A stretch of DNA of 64,000 nucleotides from Tissierellales bacterium (GCA_028280805.1 JANQLB010000084.1:124001-188000), one strand, 5' to 3'. Counted from the first letter of the stretch, positions 45,073-56,839 are shown. Notes: generated by a model from the sequence alone, not told the origin. Translations and numbers: made by a program.

Positions 45073-45246
45073 TTATTTAAGTTCATTATTTTCTTCTGGT
45101 TCATAAAACTTCAATGGTTCATCTGTTTTATCCTTTAAAACCATTAACCAAGCCAAATCTGCTTCTGTTACTTTTTTTAACATTCCATCTGACATAATAT
45201 TCACCTGTGAAACTTTGTTAAATAAGCGATTGTAAGATTTAGCCAT
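45073..45246 (-). CDS. Small protein of unknown function
   Basis: Minus-strand protein of 57 residues starting MAKSYNRLFNKVSQVNIMSD and ending acidic (FYEPEENNELK). The start at 45246 has AGAGGTG ahead; a GTG 9 bases upstream would overlap that site. It contains AWLMVLKDKTDEP but no recognisable domain. It is transcribed divergently from tsaD. Confidence 0.6.
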   Translation of the reverse strand: MAKSYNRLFNKVSQVNIMSDGMLKKVTEADLAWLMVLKDKTDEPLKFYEPEENNELK

Positions 45247-45341
45247 TCTATTCACCTCTTTATAAAGGTATACTATTATTATTTATTTAAAAGCTAAATA
45301 TATGTTAGAAAATTTTACTGTAACCTTTTTACTAAGTATAT

Positions 45342-45369
45342 TTGAAGAAGGTATCAAATGAGTTATAAT
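45342..45369 (+). promoter_or_regulatory. tsaD promoter
   Basis: TTGAAG (45342-45347), 16-bp spacer, TATAAT (45364-45369), 42 bp before the tsaD ATG. Confidence 0.65.
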
Positions 45370-45410
45370 GTTATTAACAATTAAAGATATAAAAAATTGG
45401 AGGATTTAAA

Positions 45411-46439
45411 ATGAAAAATCAAATACAGAACGATATAGTTGTACTAGCTATAGAAACCTCATGTGACGAAACATCAGTAGCTGTTGTTAAAAATGGCAGA
45501 GAGGTTCTATCAAATATTATTGCATCTCAGGTAGAAATTCATCAAAAATTTGGAGGAGTAGTTCCGGAGGTGGCTTCAAGAAAACATATAGAAAACATAA
45601 ATCCAATTATACAGAAAGCTTTAGATGAAGCAGGAATATCTTTAGAGAGCATAGATGTTATTGGAGTTACTTATGGACCCGGTTTAGTAGGTGCATTACT
45701 TGTTGGTATATCATCAGCTAAGGCTATAGCGTTTAGCAGAAAGATTCCGTTAGTAGGAGTAAATCATATAGAGGGACATATATTTGCAAATTTTATCGAA
45801 CATAAAAATTTAGAGCCTCCGTTTATTTCTTTAATAGTTTCCGGAGGACATACTCATCTTGTTTATGTTAAAGATTATGGAAAATATCAGATTATGGGTA
45901 AAACTAGAGATGATGCAGCAGGTGAAGCCTTCGATAAAATAGCAAGAGCTTTAAAGCTCGGGTATCCGGGAGGTCCAATAATAGATAAACTTGCACAGAA
46001 GGGTAATAAAAATGCAGTAGAATTTCCAAGGGCTTATTTAGAAGAAGGCAGCTTTGATTTTAGCTTTAGTGGTTTAAAGTCAGCTGTATTAAACTATTTA
46101 AACAGTTGTAACCAGAAAGGGATTAATATAATAATAGAAGATGTAGCTGCTAGTTTTCAACAATCAGTAATAGAAGTATTAGTTAACAAAACTATAAAAG
46201 CAGCTATAGATAAAGGAGTTAAAACTGTAACATTGGCAGGAGGAGTTGCCGCAAACTCAGAATTAAGAAATCTTATGGTTGAACAATCTAAAAGAGAAGG
46301 TATAGATGTTAAATTCCCGTCAAAAGAATTATGTACAGATAATGCTGCAATGATAGGTGTAACAGCATATTACAATTACATTAGGGGAGAAATCGCAGAT
46401 TTAGAATTAAATAGTGTACCAAATTTAAAAATTTGTTAA
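45411..46439 (+). CDS. tsaD: tRNA N6-adenosine threonylcarbamoyltransferase TsaD
   Basis: Catalytic subunit that transfers threonylcarbamoyl to A37 of ANN-decoding tRNAs; 342 residues. ASKHA signatures include [50 protein letters not shown] (metal-binding HxxxH), [28 protein letters not shown] and [19 protein letters not shown] 45411 follows TGGAGG. Monocistronic and apart from tsaE-tsaB, which is usual. Confidence 0.97.
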   Translation: MKNQIQNDIVVLAIETSCDETSVAVVKNGREVLSNIIASQVEIHQKFGGVVPEVASRKHIENINPIIQKALDEAGISLESIDVIGVTYGPGLVGALLVGISSAKAIAFSRKIPLVGVNHIEGHIFANFIEHKNLEPPFISLIVSGGHTHLVYVKDYGKYQIMGKTRDDAAGEAFDKIARALKLGYPGGPIIDKLAQKGNKNAVEFPRAYLEEGSFDFSFSGLKSAVLNYLNSCNQKGINIIIEDVAASFQQSVIEVLVNKTIKAAIDKGVKTVTLAGGVAANSELRNLMVEQSKREGIDVKFPSKELCTDNAAMIGVTAYYNYIRGEIADLELNSVPNLKIC

Positions 46440-46505
46440 AATTTTTTGTTTAACTCATTATGTATATTACATTATGTAAAATTATTTAACACAAATTAAC
46501 ATATT

Positions 46506-46707
46506 TTTTACACAATCTAAAGTAAAGCCTGTCCACAGCATAGAATTAGATTATCGGTAAATTTTGTGGATAATGTGGAAAAAATAATAAAATTCACTTA
46601 TATATTAGAGAAAATATGTGGATAAGGCTGTGGATTATGTGAATATATTGTTAATAATTTGGGAAAACTATATTTTTTTATTAAGTCAACAAAAAATATG
46701 TGGATAA
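46506..46707. other. Second DnaA-box cluster, between tsaD and the ABC-F gene
   Basis: The 380-bp gap 46440-46819 contains TGTGGATAA at 46565, 46617 and 46699, each an exact reverse-complement TTATCCACA box in the same orientation. Weaker relatives lie at 46506 (TTTTACACA), 46529 (CTGTCCACA), 46574 (TGTGGAAAA) and 46629 (TGTGGATTA). The surrounding DNA is very AT-rich. No replication gene adjoins. A DnaA titration or regulatory site is the best reading. Confidence 0.72.
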
Positions 46708-46776
46708 CTATTAAGTTTATAAAGTTTACATAACGTATATGATAAGGGGAAAAATGATGAAAATTGCTAATATGAA

Positions 46777-46813
46777 AAGGGATAGTTTCTTAAATGGCTA
46801 TCCCTTGTTTTAT
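46777..46813. terminator. Bidirectional terminator, tsaD / ABC-F
   Basis: AAGGGATAG / CTATCCCTT (46777-46785, 46798-46806) with a 12-base loop and GTTTTAT after it on the plus strand. It lies just past the stop of the convergent ABC-F gene. Confidence 0.75.
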
Positions 46814-46819
46814 AGTTAA

Positions 46820-48730
46820 TTAAGTTAATTTCACCCATTCATCAAACATCTTTTCAAGCTTTTGTTTTAAATTATTAGTTTCTTGATGAATTTCTTTACT
46901 TTTTTGAGGGTTTGAGAAAACATCAGGATTACACATCAGTTCTTCTAACTCATTGATTTTTTTCTCAATTCCAGATATCTCCACTTCTAATTGTTCAATT
47001 TCCAACTTTTTTTTCTTTTCTTGCTGCTTCTTTTCCTTTTCTTTCTTTCTTCTAGCTTTTATTTCAGTTTTTGTAATACTATATTCATCGTCAATATCAT
47101 CATATAAATACTCATTCTTTTTTTCTAAATAGTAGTTATAATTTCCTAAATATTCTGCTAGTCCTTCCTTAGACAGCTCTAATATTTTAGTAGTTACTTT
47201 ATTAAGAAAATATCTATCGTGTGAAATTATAAGCAAAGTACCTTCATAATTTATCAAAGCATCTTCAAGGATTTCTTTTGAATCAATATCAAGGTGATTA
47301 GTAGGCTCGTCCATTAAAAGAAAGTTAGCATCAGATAACATAAGCTTTAACAAAGCTACTCTGCTTTTCTCTCCGCCACTTAAATCGCCTATTTCTTTAT
47401 ATATATCATCTCCGGTAAAAAGAAATTGTGCTAAATAGGTTCTAATTTGATAATGATCTAAGCGTGGATTATCATCCCATATTTCATCTAAAATAGTATT
47501 TTCATGGTTTAAGCTAGACTGCTCTTGGTCAAAATATGCAGTATTTACATGTGTTCCAACTTTAAAATTACCATTATAATCTTTAATCTTTTTCATTAAT
47601 ATTTTAAATAGAGTAGTTTTACCTACTCCATTTGGACCAATGAGACCAACTCTTTCCTGTCTATATATATTAAAATTCAAATCACTAAACAAATTGAAAT
47701 CATTAAATGACTTTGTTAGATTTTCTACATGTAAAATGTCATTACCGCTTTTAATCTTAGGTGTAAATCTTATCTTTGCTTTTTCTCTCATTGAAGCAGG
47801 TTTATCTATTATTTTCATTCTATCAAGCATTTTCTGCCTGCTTTTTGCTTGTCTGATATATCTTTTTCCTCCATATGACATAAATCTCCTTACTATTTCC
47901 TCCTGCTTATTTATATCTTTTTGCTGTTCTTCATATTTCTTTGTCTGAAGTTCCCTTTCCTTTTTTCTTTTCTTCATAAAAACAGAATAATTTCCATTAT
48001 ATACATTAACATGTGTATTTTGCAAATGAAAGATTTTATTAACAACTGCATTAAGAAAGAATCTATCATGAGATATTATTAAGACAGCACCTTCATATTC
48101 TCGAATATATTTCTCTAGCCAGTTAATAGATTCAATATCAAGATGGTTTGTTGGTTCATCTAATAGTAGTATATTAGGCTTTTGTAATAGCATTTTTGCT
48201 AGAGCAACTCTAGATTTCTGCCCACCGCTAAGTTGATATATAGGCTGACTAAACTGGTTATCATTAAATCCTAAACCTTTTAATACACCTTTAATCTCAC
48301 TTTTATAACCATAACCATTTTTATTTTCAAATTCTTCACAAAGGGCAGCATATTCATCCATTAATTCTTGGAGCTTTATTGATGACTTATTTTGTGCTTC
48401 AAAGCTTATTTTATTTTCTAATTCTCGAATATTTTCTTCAATAATTATAATATCTTCAAAAACCTTTAAAGTCTCCTCAAAAACTGTATTATCACTTTCA
48501 ATTTGAGTATCTTGTTTAAGGTGGCCAATTTTACAATCTTTAGTAACGTAGAGTTCTCCTGAATCTTTAGATAATTCATTGGATATAATGTTAAAGAGGG
48601 TAGATTTTCCAGTTCCGTTTAACCCTACTAAACCTATTTTTTCACCATGATTTACAGAAAAAGTTACATTGTCAAGCACCTTATCTACTACATAGCTTTT
48701 TGATATATTGTTACATGATAGAACTATCAT
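46820..48730 (-). CDS. ABC-F family ATPase
   Basis: Soluble ribosome-associated ATPase of 636 residues with two ABC domains: Walker A GLVGLNGTGKSTLFNI and GLIGPNGVGKTTLFKI, signatures QLSGGQKSRVALAKM and DLSGGEKSRVALLKL. They are joined by the helical linker (P-site tRNA interaction motif) with KQEEIVRRFMSYGGKRYIRQ. A charged coiled coil ends the protein (KARRKKEKEKKQQEKKKKLE). The layout is YdiF/Uup-like. ABC-F proteins act in translation or antibiotic protection; this one looks like the housekeeping type. GGAGG precedes the start at 48730. Confidence 0.94.
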   Translation of the reverse strand: MIVLSCNNISKSYVVDKVLDNVTFSVNHGEKIGLVGLNGTGKSTLFNIISNELSKDSGELYVTKDCKIGHLKQDTQIESDNTVFEETLKVFEDIIIIEENIRELENKISFEAQNKSSIKLQELMDEYAALCEEFENKNGYGYKSEIKGVLKGLGFNDNQFSQPIYQLSGGQKSRVALAKMLLQKPNILLLDEPTNHLDIESINWLEKYIREYEGAVLIISHDRFFLNAVVNKIFHLQNTHVNVYNGNYSVFMKKRKKERELQTKKYEEQQKDINKQEEIVRRFMSYGGKRYIRQAKSRQKMLDRMKIIDKPASMREKAKIRFTPKIKSGNDILHVENLTKSFNDFNLFSDLNFNIYRQERVGLIGPNGVGKTTLFKILMKKIKDYNGNFKVGTHVNTAYFDQEQSSLNHENTILDEIWDDNPRLDHYQIRTYLAQFLFTGDDIYKEIGDLSGGEKSRVALLKLMLSDANFLLMDEPTNHLDIDSKEILEDALINYEGTLLIISHDRYFLNKVTTKILELSKEGLAEYLGNYNYYLEKKNEYLYDDIDDEYSITKTEIKARRKKEKEKKQQEKKKKLEIEQLEVEISGIEKKINELEELMCNPDVFSNPQKSKEIHQETNNLKQKLEKMFDEWVKLT

Positions 48731-48847
48731 GATAAATGCCTCCTTTATTTACTGTCATGTATTAAAATTGTTAGTTTAATTGTAGCAGAAAAAAGGAAAA
48801 AATTAAACCTAAAGGGAATTATACAGTAATGATTAGCACAGAAAAAA

Positions 48848-48876
48848 TTGACATATATTTAACAAAGTGATATAAT
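48848..48876 (+). promoter_or_regulatory. rex promoter with overlapping Rex-like operator
   Basis: TTGACA (48848-48853), 17-bp spacer and TATAAT (48871-48876) are a perfect sigma-A consensus. The 18-mer TTGACATATATTTAACAA (48848-48865) matches the clostridial Rex consensus TTGTTAANNNNTTAACAA at 11 of 14 defined positions, covering the -35 and spacer. This suggests autorepression by Rex. Binding is inferred. Confidence 0.7.
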
Positions 48877-48938
48877 TAAGTAATATAGTATGTTAGGTTT
48901 TTGATATATGTATTTTAAATAAGTGAGGGGATAGATTT

Positions 48939-49577
48939 ATGAAAAAAAGTAAGAAAGTATCCATGGCAGTAGTTAGAAGATTACCCAAATATTATAGATA
49001 CTTAGGAGATTTACTAAAAAAAGACATTAAAAAAATATCTTCTAAACAACTAAGTCAATTAACAGGATTTACAGCTTCGCAAATCAGACAGGACTTAAAT
49101 AACTTCGGAGGTTTCGGACAGCAGGGCTATGGATATAGTGTTAGTGACTTACATAGCCAGCTGGGTAAAATCTTAGGTTTAAATAGACCATATAGAGCTA
49201 TTATAGTAGGAGCTGGGAACTTAGGTCAAGCTATAGGAAATTATGGGGGATTATCAGAAGCAGGGTTAAATCTTTTGTCATTCTTTGACAAAAGTTCGAA
49301 AATGATAGGATTAAGTATTGGAGATGTTGAAATTCGCAACGTAAAAGCATTGTCAAGCTTTATAAAAGAGCATGATATTGAAGTTGGAATTATAACTACT
49401 CCTACAGAGAGTGCTCAATCTGTTGCAGATATAATGGTTGAAAGCGGTATAAACGGTATATGGAATTTTGCTGAAGCTGACCTGAAAGTTCCAGATAATG
49501 TGATGATTGAAAATGTTCATTTAAATGAAAGTTTATTCACCTTAAGCTATTTAATGGAGAATTTATCAGAAGAATAA
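48939..49577 (+). CDS. rex: Redox-sensing transcriptional repressor Rex
   Basis: Rex (212 residues) senses the NADH/NAD+ ratio and represses fermentation genes when NADH is low. The N-terminal winged helix includes AVVRRLPKYYRYLGDLLKK and ISSKQLSQLTGFTASQIRQD, then NNFGGFGQQGYGYSV. The Rossmann domain has AIIVGAGNLGQAIGNYGG and GIITTPTESAQSVADIMV. ATG 48939 follows GAGGGG. It is monocistronic with a terminator after it. Rex-like sites are seen in its own promoter and in the gdhA leader. Confidence 0.97.
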   Translation: MKKSKKVSMAVVRRLPKYYRYLGDLLKKDIKKISSKQLSQLTGFTASQIRQDLNNFGGFGQQGYGYSVSDLHSQLGKILGLNRPYRAIIVGAGNLGQAIGNYGGLSEAGLNLLSFFDKSSKMIGLSIGDVEIRNVKALSSFIKEHDIEVGIITTPTESAQSVADIMVESGINGIWNFAEADLKVPDNVMIENVHLNESLFTLSYLMENLSEE

Positions 49578-49586
49578 TTAATCAAT

Positions 49587-49620
49587 AGGGTATTATCTTA
49601 ACAGGTAATACCCTTGTCTT
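49587..49620 (+). terminator. rex terminator
   Basis: AGGGTATTA / TAATACCCT (49587-49595, 49606-49614) with a 10-base loop, then TGTCTT. Confidence 0.78.
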
Positions 49621-49827
49621 AATATATCGAAATATAGACATTTAAGTTCAATTTACTTAGCAGCTTTAAATACTTAAATCCACTTTTAGTATATATTTAA
49701 GCTTAAATAACAGGATTAAATAATTGCAAAAGTCGAGTATATAATATAAAAAAATTGACTTTATATATTTTCTATAAAAATTGTGATAATATTATAATAT
49801 AATTACTAAGTATACGGAGGAATATTG

Positions 49828-50640
49828 ATGAAAGTTGTCGGATTAGTGGGAGAAAGCGGAAGTGGAAAAAGCTATAAGGCTATAGTGGTTGCTAGACAAA
49901 TGAATATTGATTATATAATAGATGATGGACTGCTTATAAGTGGAGCAAAGGTTTTAGCTGGAAAATCAGCTAAAAGAGAAAGTTCTACAGTATCAGCAGT
50001 TAAAACAGCTTTATTTATGGATTCCTCCCATAAAGATAAAGTTAAAAAGGCTATACAGAATAATAACCCAAACACAATATTAATCTTAGGAACATCTGAT
50101 AAAATGGTAATAAAAATTGCAGCTAATTTAGACCTTCCAAAGATTTGTGACATTATTTACATAAATCAAATATCAACAGATGAAGAAATTAATCATGCAA
50201 AAAACTATAGAAGAAAAGAAGGAAAACATGTTATTCCTGTACCTACCTTTGAAGTCAAAAAGGATTTTTCCGGATATTTTATTGATACTTTAAAGATATT
50301 TAGAAAAAGAGAGAGAAAAAGAGAGGAAGTTTTTGAAAAAACGGTTGTAAGACCAACTTTTAGTTATTTTGGGAGATATATAATATCTTCAAAAGTTGTT
50401 AAAGATTTAACGAGAATTGCTGTAAAAAAAATTCCAAATATACATAAAGCAAATAATATATTCATTAATGACTTTGAAAGAGGAATAATAATTAGTCTTG
50501 ATGTAGATATAATATTTGGAGAAAAAATAACTTGTATAATTGAAGATTTACAGAAACAAATAGTCCATGAAGTTGAGCATATGACAGCATTAAATATCAT
50601 TTCAGTAGACGTTTTTGTAAAAAAGATAATAAAAATATAA
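49828..50640 (+). CDS. P-loop NTPase fused to an Asp23/Gls24-like domain
   Basis: Protein of 270 residues. The N-terminus MKVVGLVGESGSGKSYKAIV is a Walker A P-loop (residues 8-15), with NTILILGTSDKMVIKIAANL and DIIYINQIS as further core strands. After a basic linker (IFRKRERKREEVFEK), the last 95 residues follow the Asp23 pattern: GRYIISSKVVKDLTRIAVKK, IPNI, ERGIIISLDVDIIFGEKI, ITCIIEDLQKQIVHEVEHMT, and ISVDVFVKKI. Asp23 proteins form envelope-associated complexes. I know no function for the fusion. ATG 49828 follows CGGAGG. It is monocistronic by spacing. Confidence 0.72.
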   Translation: MKVVGLVGESGSGKSYKAIVVARQMNIDYIIDDGLLISGAKVLAGKSAKRESSTVSAVKTALFMDSSHKDKVKKAIQNNNPNTILILGTSDKMVIKIAANLDLPKICDIIYINQISTDEEINHAKNYRRKEGKHVIPVPTFEVKKDFSGYFIDTLKIFRKRERKREEVFEKTVVRPTFSYFGRYIISSKVVKDLTRIAVKKIPNIHKANNIFINDFERGIIISLDVDIIFGEKITCIIEDLQKQIVHEVEHMTALNIISVDVFVKKIIKI

Positions 50641-50646
50641 TATTTG

Positions 50647-50675
50647 TTTACAAAAAAAAATAGGTATGTTATAAT
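50647..50675 (+). promoter_or_regulatory. gdhA promoter
   Basis: TTTACA (50647-50652), 17-bp spacer, TATAAT (50670-50675). It is about 195 bp upstream of the gdhA start, which leaves an unusually long leader. Confidence 0.75.
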
Positions 50676-50744
50676 GCCAGTGTAGTGAATAAATAAAACT
50701 ATATGATATTTTATATAATATAGTTTACATCCATTTGAAGTGCT

Positions 50745-50800
50745 AGGTTTTTTTACAGGAAAACCTTTTCTTTGAAAAAATAAAGTTAAAAAATTAACAA
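50745..50800 (+). promoter_or_regulatory. gdhA leader: attenuator-like hairpin and Rex-like site
   Basis: The leader has AGGTTTT / AAAACCT (50745-50751, 50760-50766) followed by TTTCTTT, which looks like an intrinsic terminator inside the leader. Just after it is AAGTTAAAAAATTAACAA (50783-50800), a perfect GTTAA-N4-TTAAC palindrome matching the Rex consensus at 12 of 14 defined positions. An AT-only hairpin AAACTATAT / ATATAGTTT lies upstream. Either element could regulate gdhA; both are inferred. Confidence 0.5.
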
Positions 50801-50806
50801 ATCTAG

Positions 50807-52210
<1,404 letters not shown>

Positions 52211-52254
52211 ATACAAATCAGCTTAAATAGATGATTATATAAATATAAAACTTT

Positions 52255-52296
52255 GGAGAGTCTTCATTTGAAGGCCCTCCTTGTTTTTTTGTTTTA
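52255..52296 (+). terminator. gdhA terminator
   Basis: GGAGAGTCTTC / GAAGGCCCTCC around an ATTT loop, 10 of 11 positions paired including one G-U, followed by TTGTTTTTTTG. Confidence 0.88.
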
Positions 52297-52366
52297 GAAC
52301 ATATAAAAAGGGTTATATTTATTATATGTAGTTATATAAATCTTAAAAGGTTAAGGAGGGATTGTT

Positions 52367-53257
52367 TTGGAATACAATATTATTGAAAATAAAGATACAA
52401 TAACAGTCAAGAATATTAAAGATTTTATACCGAAACATATATTTGAATGTGGCCAATGTTTTAGGTGGGATAAACAAAAAGATGGAAGTTACACAGGAGT
52501 CGCTTTTAATAGAGTAATAAATGTAAAAAAAGAAGGTGATGATATAATTTTTTCAAACACAAACAAGAGGGATTTTGACGATATTTGGTTTAATTATTTT
52601 GATTTAGGCAGAAATTATAGGGAAATAAAACAAGAGTTAGCAAAGGATGATATATTAAATAAAGCTATTAAGCATGGTCAAGGGATTAGAATTCTTAATC
52701 AAGATCCTTGGGAAATTCTTATATCTTTTATTATATCTGCAAATAACAGAATACCTATGATTAAAAAATCTATAAAAATTCTAAGTAAAAGATATGGAGA
52801 GTACATAGAAGAATATAAAGGAGAGAAATATTATAGTTTTCCATTGTCTAATGTTTTAGATGATTTAAGTATAGAAGAAATTACAAACTGTGGTACTGGA
52901 TTTAGAGCTAAATACATACTCAATGCTTCGAAAATAGTTTCATCAAATCAAATAGATATATATAAATTGAAAAATCTATCTACACCTGATGCTAGAAATC
53001 AACTAATGTTATTTGCAGGTATAGGTCCTAAAGTTTCTGACTGCATTATGTTATTTTCAATGAATAAAAGTGATGCTTTTCCTATAGACATATGGGTAAA
53101 AAGGGTTATGGAATACTTCTATGTTGATGAAGGCACTAAGCTTATGGACATTCAAAAATATGCTCAAGAAAAATTCGGAAACTTAGCAGGTTTTGCTCAG
53201 CAGTATTTATTCTATTATGCACGAGAGCTGGGAATAGGGAGAAACAAAAAACGATAA
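52367..53257 (+). CDS. ogg: 8-oxoguanine DNA glycosylase/AP lyase, OGG1 type
   Basis: Base-excision repair enzyme of 296 residues. The N-terminal OGG domain has FECGQCFRWDKQKDGSYTGV. The HhH-GPD domain has NQDPWEILISFIISANNRI, the hairpin FAGIGPKVSDCIMLFSM with catalytic Lys222, and FPIDIWVKRVMEYFY with catalytic Asp241. These match the human OGG1 Lys249/Asp268 arrangement. TTG 52367 follows AAGGAGGG. Bacterial OGG1-type enzymes are typical of Clostridia and replace or supplement MutM. Confidence 0.93.
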   Translation: MEYNIIENKDTITVKNIKDFIPKHIFECGQCFRWDKQKDGSYTGVAFNRVINVKKEGDDIIFSNTNKRDFDDIWFNYFDLGRNYREIKQELAKDDILNKAIKHGQGIRILNQDPWEILISFIISANNRIPMIKKSIKILSKRYGEYIEEYKGEKYYSFPLSNVLDDLSIEEITNCGTGFRAKYILNASKIVSSNQIDIYKLKNLSTPDARNQLMLFAGIGPKVSDCIMLFSMNKSDAFPIDIWVKRVMEYFYVDEGTKLMDIQKYAQEKFGNLAGFAQQYLFYYARELGIGRNKKR

Positions 53258-53266
53258 ATAAGTTTA

Positions 53267-53295
53267 TTGCTAATAAATAACCTGTTCTATATAAT
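53267..53295 (+). promoter_or_regulatory. Promoter of the DUF554 gene
   Basis: TTGCTA (53267-53272), 17-bp spacer, TATAAT (53290-53295), 39 bp before the ATG. Confidence 0.65.
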
Positions 53296-53333
53296 ATCTA
53301 TATACAGTAAAACTATAGATAGGAGAGAAATTT

Positions 53334-54029
53334 ATGTTAGGTACTATAGTAAACGCTTTGGCAATAATTATAGGAGGTACTATAGGAATATTAATTAAGC
53401 ATGGACTTAAGGAAAAGTACAAAAAAACTATAATGCAGGGTCTTGGACTTACTATTATATTAATAGGACTTATGAATGCACTAGAGGCTGAAAATTTACT
53501 ATTAGTTATATTAAGTGTTGTAATAGGAAGCATAGTTGGGGAATGGATTGAAATAGAAAAAAAATTAGAGAAGCTTGGAGACTATGCCCAGAAACATTTA
53601 GGAAAAGGTGATTCAAATTTTTCTGAAGGCTTTGTAACTGCTTCACTACTATACTGTGTAGGAGCTTTAGCTATAGTCGGATCATTAAATAGCGGTTTAA
53701 ATGGAGATCATACAATTCTTTTTACTAAGTCAATATTAGATGGAGTTACTGCTATTGTTTTTTCATCAACTTTAGGAATAGGAGTTATTTTTTCTGCGAT
53801 ACCTGTTTTGTTATATCAGGGTTTTATAACATTAACGGCATCAGCACTTGAGCCATTTCTTGTAGATGCTGTTAAATACAATATGAGTTCTGTAGGGGGA
53901 TTATTAATTATAGGAATAGCCATTAATATTCTTGATATTAAAAATATTAAAGTAGCAAACATGATTCCGGCAATCTTTATTCCTTTAATATATTATATGC
54001 TGACTATTTTTTATAATTTAATTACTTAA
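53334..54029 (+). CDS. DUF554 family membrane protein
   Basis: Integral membrane protein of 231 residues with about six to seven hydrophobic segments. The start MLGTIVNALAIIIGGTIGIL and the blocks GLTIILIGLMNALEAENLL, EGFVTASLLYCVGALAIVGS and DGVTAIVFSSTLGIGVIFSA match DUF554 (YdfK/YqgA type), of unknown function. ATG 53334 follows AGGAGAG. It has its own promoter and terminator. Confidence 0.92.
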   Translation: MLGTIVNALAIIIGGTIGILIKHGLKEKYKKTIMQGLGLTIILIGLMNALEAENLLLVILSVVIGSIVGEWIEIEKKLEKLGDYAQKHLGKGDSNFSEGFVTASLLYCVGALAIVGSLNSGLNGDHTILFTKSILDGVTAIVFSSTLGIGVIFSAIPVLLYQGFITLTASALEPFLVDAVKYNMSSVGGLLIIGIAINILDIKNIKVANMIPAIFIPLIYYMLTIFYNLIT

Positions 54030-54055
54030 TTAGGTTAGTTTTCATTTAGAATATT

Positions 54056-54082
54056 TGAGCAAGTATGTTTTTGCTCTTTTTT
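54056..54082 (+). terminator. DUF554 gene terminator
   Basis: GAGCAA / TTGCTC with a T-rich loop, followed by TTTTTTAC, 27 bp after the stop codon. Confidence 0.8.
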
Positions 54083-54198
54083 ACTTTGAAATTAGAAATA
54101 AATAAAAGAAACTTTAAGATAATTGATGATAATTGAATAAAACATAGCTTAATCAGATATAATTCGTATTAACAACCAAATTCATTTTAAAATAAGAT

Positions 54199-54227
54199 TT
54201 GATAAGCTTAAATTGTTTATGTAACAT
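54199..54227 (+). promoter_or_regulatory. groESL promoter
   Basis: TTGATA (54199-54204), 17-bp spacer, TAACAT (54222-54227). The expected start of transcription is next to the CIRCE element. Confidence 0.65.
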
Positions 54228-54241
54228 AGTAAATGTGAATA

Positions 54242-54268
54242 TTAGCACTCGGCATAATTGAGTGCTAA
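54242..54268 (+). promoter_or_regulatory. CIRCE element (HrcA operator)
   Basis: TTAGCACTC, 9 bases, GAGTGCTAA: a perfect match to the CIRCE inverted repeat. HrcA binds here and represses groESL until heat shock. hrcA itself is not in the window. Confidence 0.97.
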
Positions 54269-54314
54269 TAAAGATAAGTTAAAAATTAAATAAAATATAT
54301 AAGGAGGTTATGTT

Positions 54315-54584
54315 ATGACACTTAAACCATTGGGAGACAGAGTTGTTATTAAAAAATTAGAAAAAGAGGATACAACTAAGAGTGGTATAGTTTTACCTAA
54401 TTCAGCTAAAGAAGAACCTAAAATTGCTGAGGTAATAGCAGTAGGATCAAAGGTTGAAGAAAAAGGAGAACTTAAAGTAGGAGATAAAATAATATTCCCT
54501 AAGTTCGCTGGAGACGAAGTTAAGGTTGATGGAGAAGAATATACTATTCTAAAAGCAGATCAAGTTTTAGCTATCGTACAATAG
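54315..54584 (+). CDS. groES: Co-chaperonin GroES
   Basis: GroES (89 residues) forms the heptameric lid on GroEL. It starts [20 protein letters not shown], has the mobile loop [20 protein letters not shown] and ends [19 protein letters not shown] 54315 follows AAGGAGG. It is controlled by the CIRCE element just upstream and co-transcribed with groEL 54 bp later. Confidence 0.98.
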   Translation: MTLKPLGDRVVIKKLEKEDTTKSGIVLPNSAKEEPKIAEVIAVGSKVEEKGELKVGDKIIFPKFAGDEVKVDGEEYTILKADQVLAIVQ

Positions 54585-54632
54585 ACTAATCAAATATTAT
54601 CACATAACCTAAAAAATAAATAAAAGGAGTGA

Positions 54633-56273
<1,641 letters not shown>

Positions 56274-56285
56274 TATAAAAGAATT

Positions 56286-56324
56286 GAGTAGGAGGTAGAT
56301 AAAATAATTATCTACCTCCTACTC
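56286..56324. terminator. groESL terminator, bidirectional
   Basis: Perfect 17-bp stem GAGTAGGAGGTAGATAA / TTATCTACCTCCTACTC with a 5-base loop, between groEL and the convergent CotF-like genes. The T-run is short, but the stem is very stable. Confidence 0.85.
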
Positions 56325-56334
56325 GATTAAAAAT

Positions 56335-56601
56335 CTATATTAAATTAGAATATTTCTTAACCATATTTTTTATTTCCCTATCACTTGCAAGATTTACTTT
56401 ATTCCAGCCTCTTTTTTCAGTTGCATTATACAAAGAAAACTGAATTTGTTGAGTATTTGATAGACAGTCAGAGTATATTTGTCTAAGTTGTGGACATGGA
56501 GATTGTATAATTGCGTTATTATATGCTACAGTAAGGTGTTTTTCAGAGGTCAACAGATCTATTAAAAGCTCTTTTTCGGTTAGTGATTTATTATGATACA
56601 T
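56335..56601 (-). CDS. Small CotF-like spore coat protein
   Basis: Protein of 88 residues of ferritin-like helical pattern: LTEKELLIDLLTSEKHLTVA, YNNAIIQSPCPQLRQIYSDC, then QQIQFSLYNATEKRGWNKVN. This resembles the spore coat CotF family (DxLxSEK...YxxxxxExxxxxLR), suggesting a role on spores. The start at 56601 has AAGGAGG ahead. It lies 28 bp after a related small gene on the same strand, so the two form an operon. Confidence 0.78.
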   Translation of the reverse strand: MYHNKSLTEKELLIDLLTSEKHLTVAYNNAIIQSPCPQLRQIYSDCLSNTQQIQFSLYNATEKRGWNKVNLASDREIKNMVKKYSNLI

Positions 56602-56629
56602 GCAAATTCCTCCTTAGTAATTACTTAAC

Positions 56630-56839
56630 CTATAGCTTTAAGTAAGATAATATATCGAGATAGTTTTGTTTATGTTTTTCGCCGGCCTCAAAAAAAATAT
56701 TTTTCAGTTCACTATCATAAATCTTTTCAGCAAAATTTAAATATTTTTTATACATTAGTGCTTCTTGATTTAGCTGCTCCTCCATTAGTGACATCATTTG
56801 AGTATCCATTCTAATTTTGCTTTCTTCATTAGTTTTCAT
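56630..56839 (-). CDS. Small helical protein paired with the CotF-like gene
   Basis: Protein of 69 residues, helical: MSLMEEQLNQEALMYKKYLN, AEKIYDSELKNIFFEAGEKH, NYLDILSYLKL. The pattern EQLNQEALMYKKYLNFAEKI looks like half a ferritin-like bundle and is common in short clostridial partners of CotF-like proteins. A good GGAGG-type site (AGGTAAGG) precedes the start at 56839. First gene of a two-gene minus-strand operon. Function unknown. Confidence 0.7.
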   Translation of the reverse strand: MKTNEESKIRMDTQMMSLMEEQLNQEALMYKKYLNFAEKIYDSELKNIFFEAGEKHKQNYLDILSYLKL

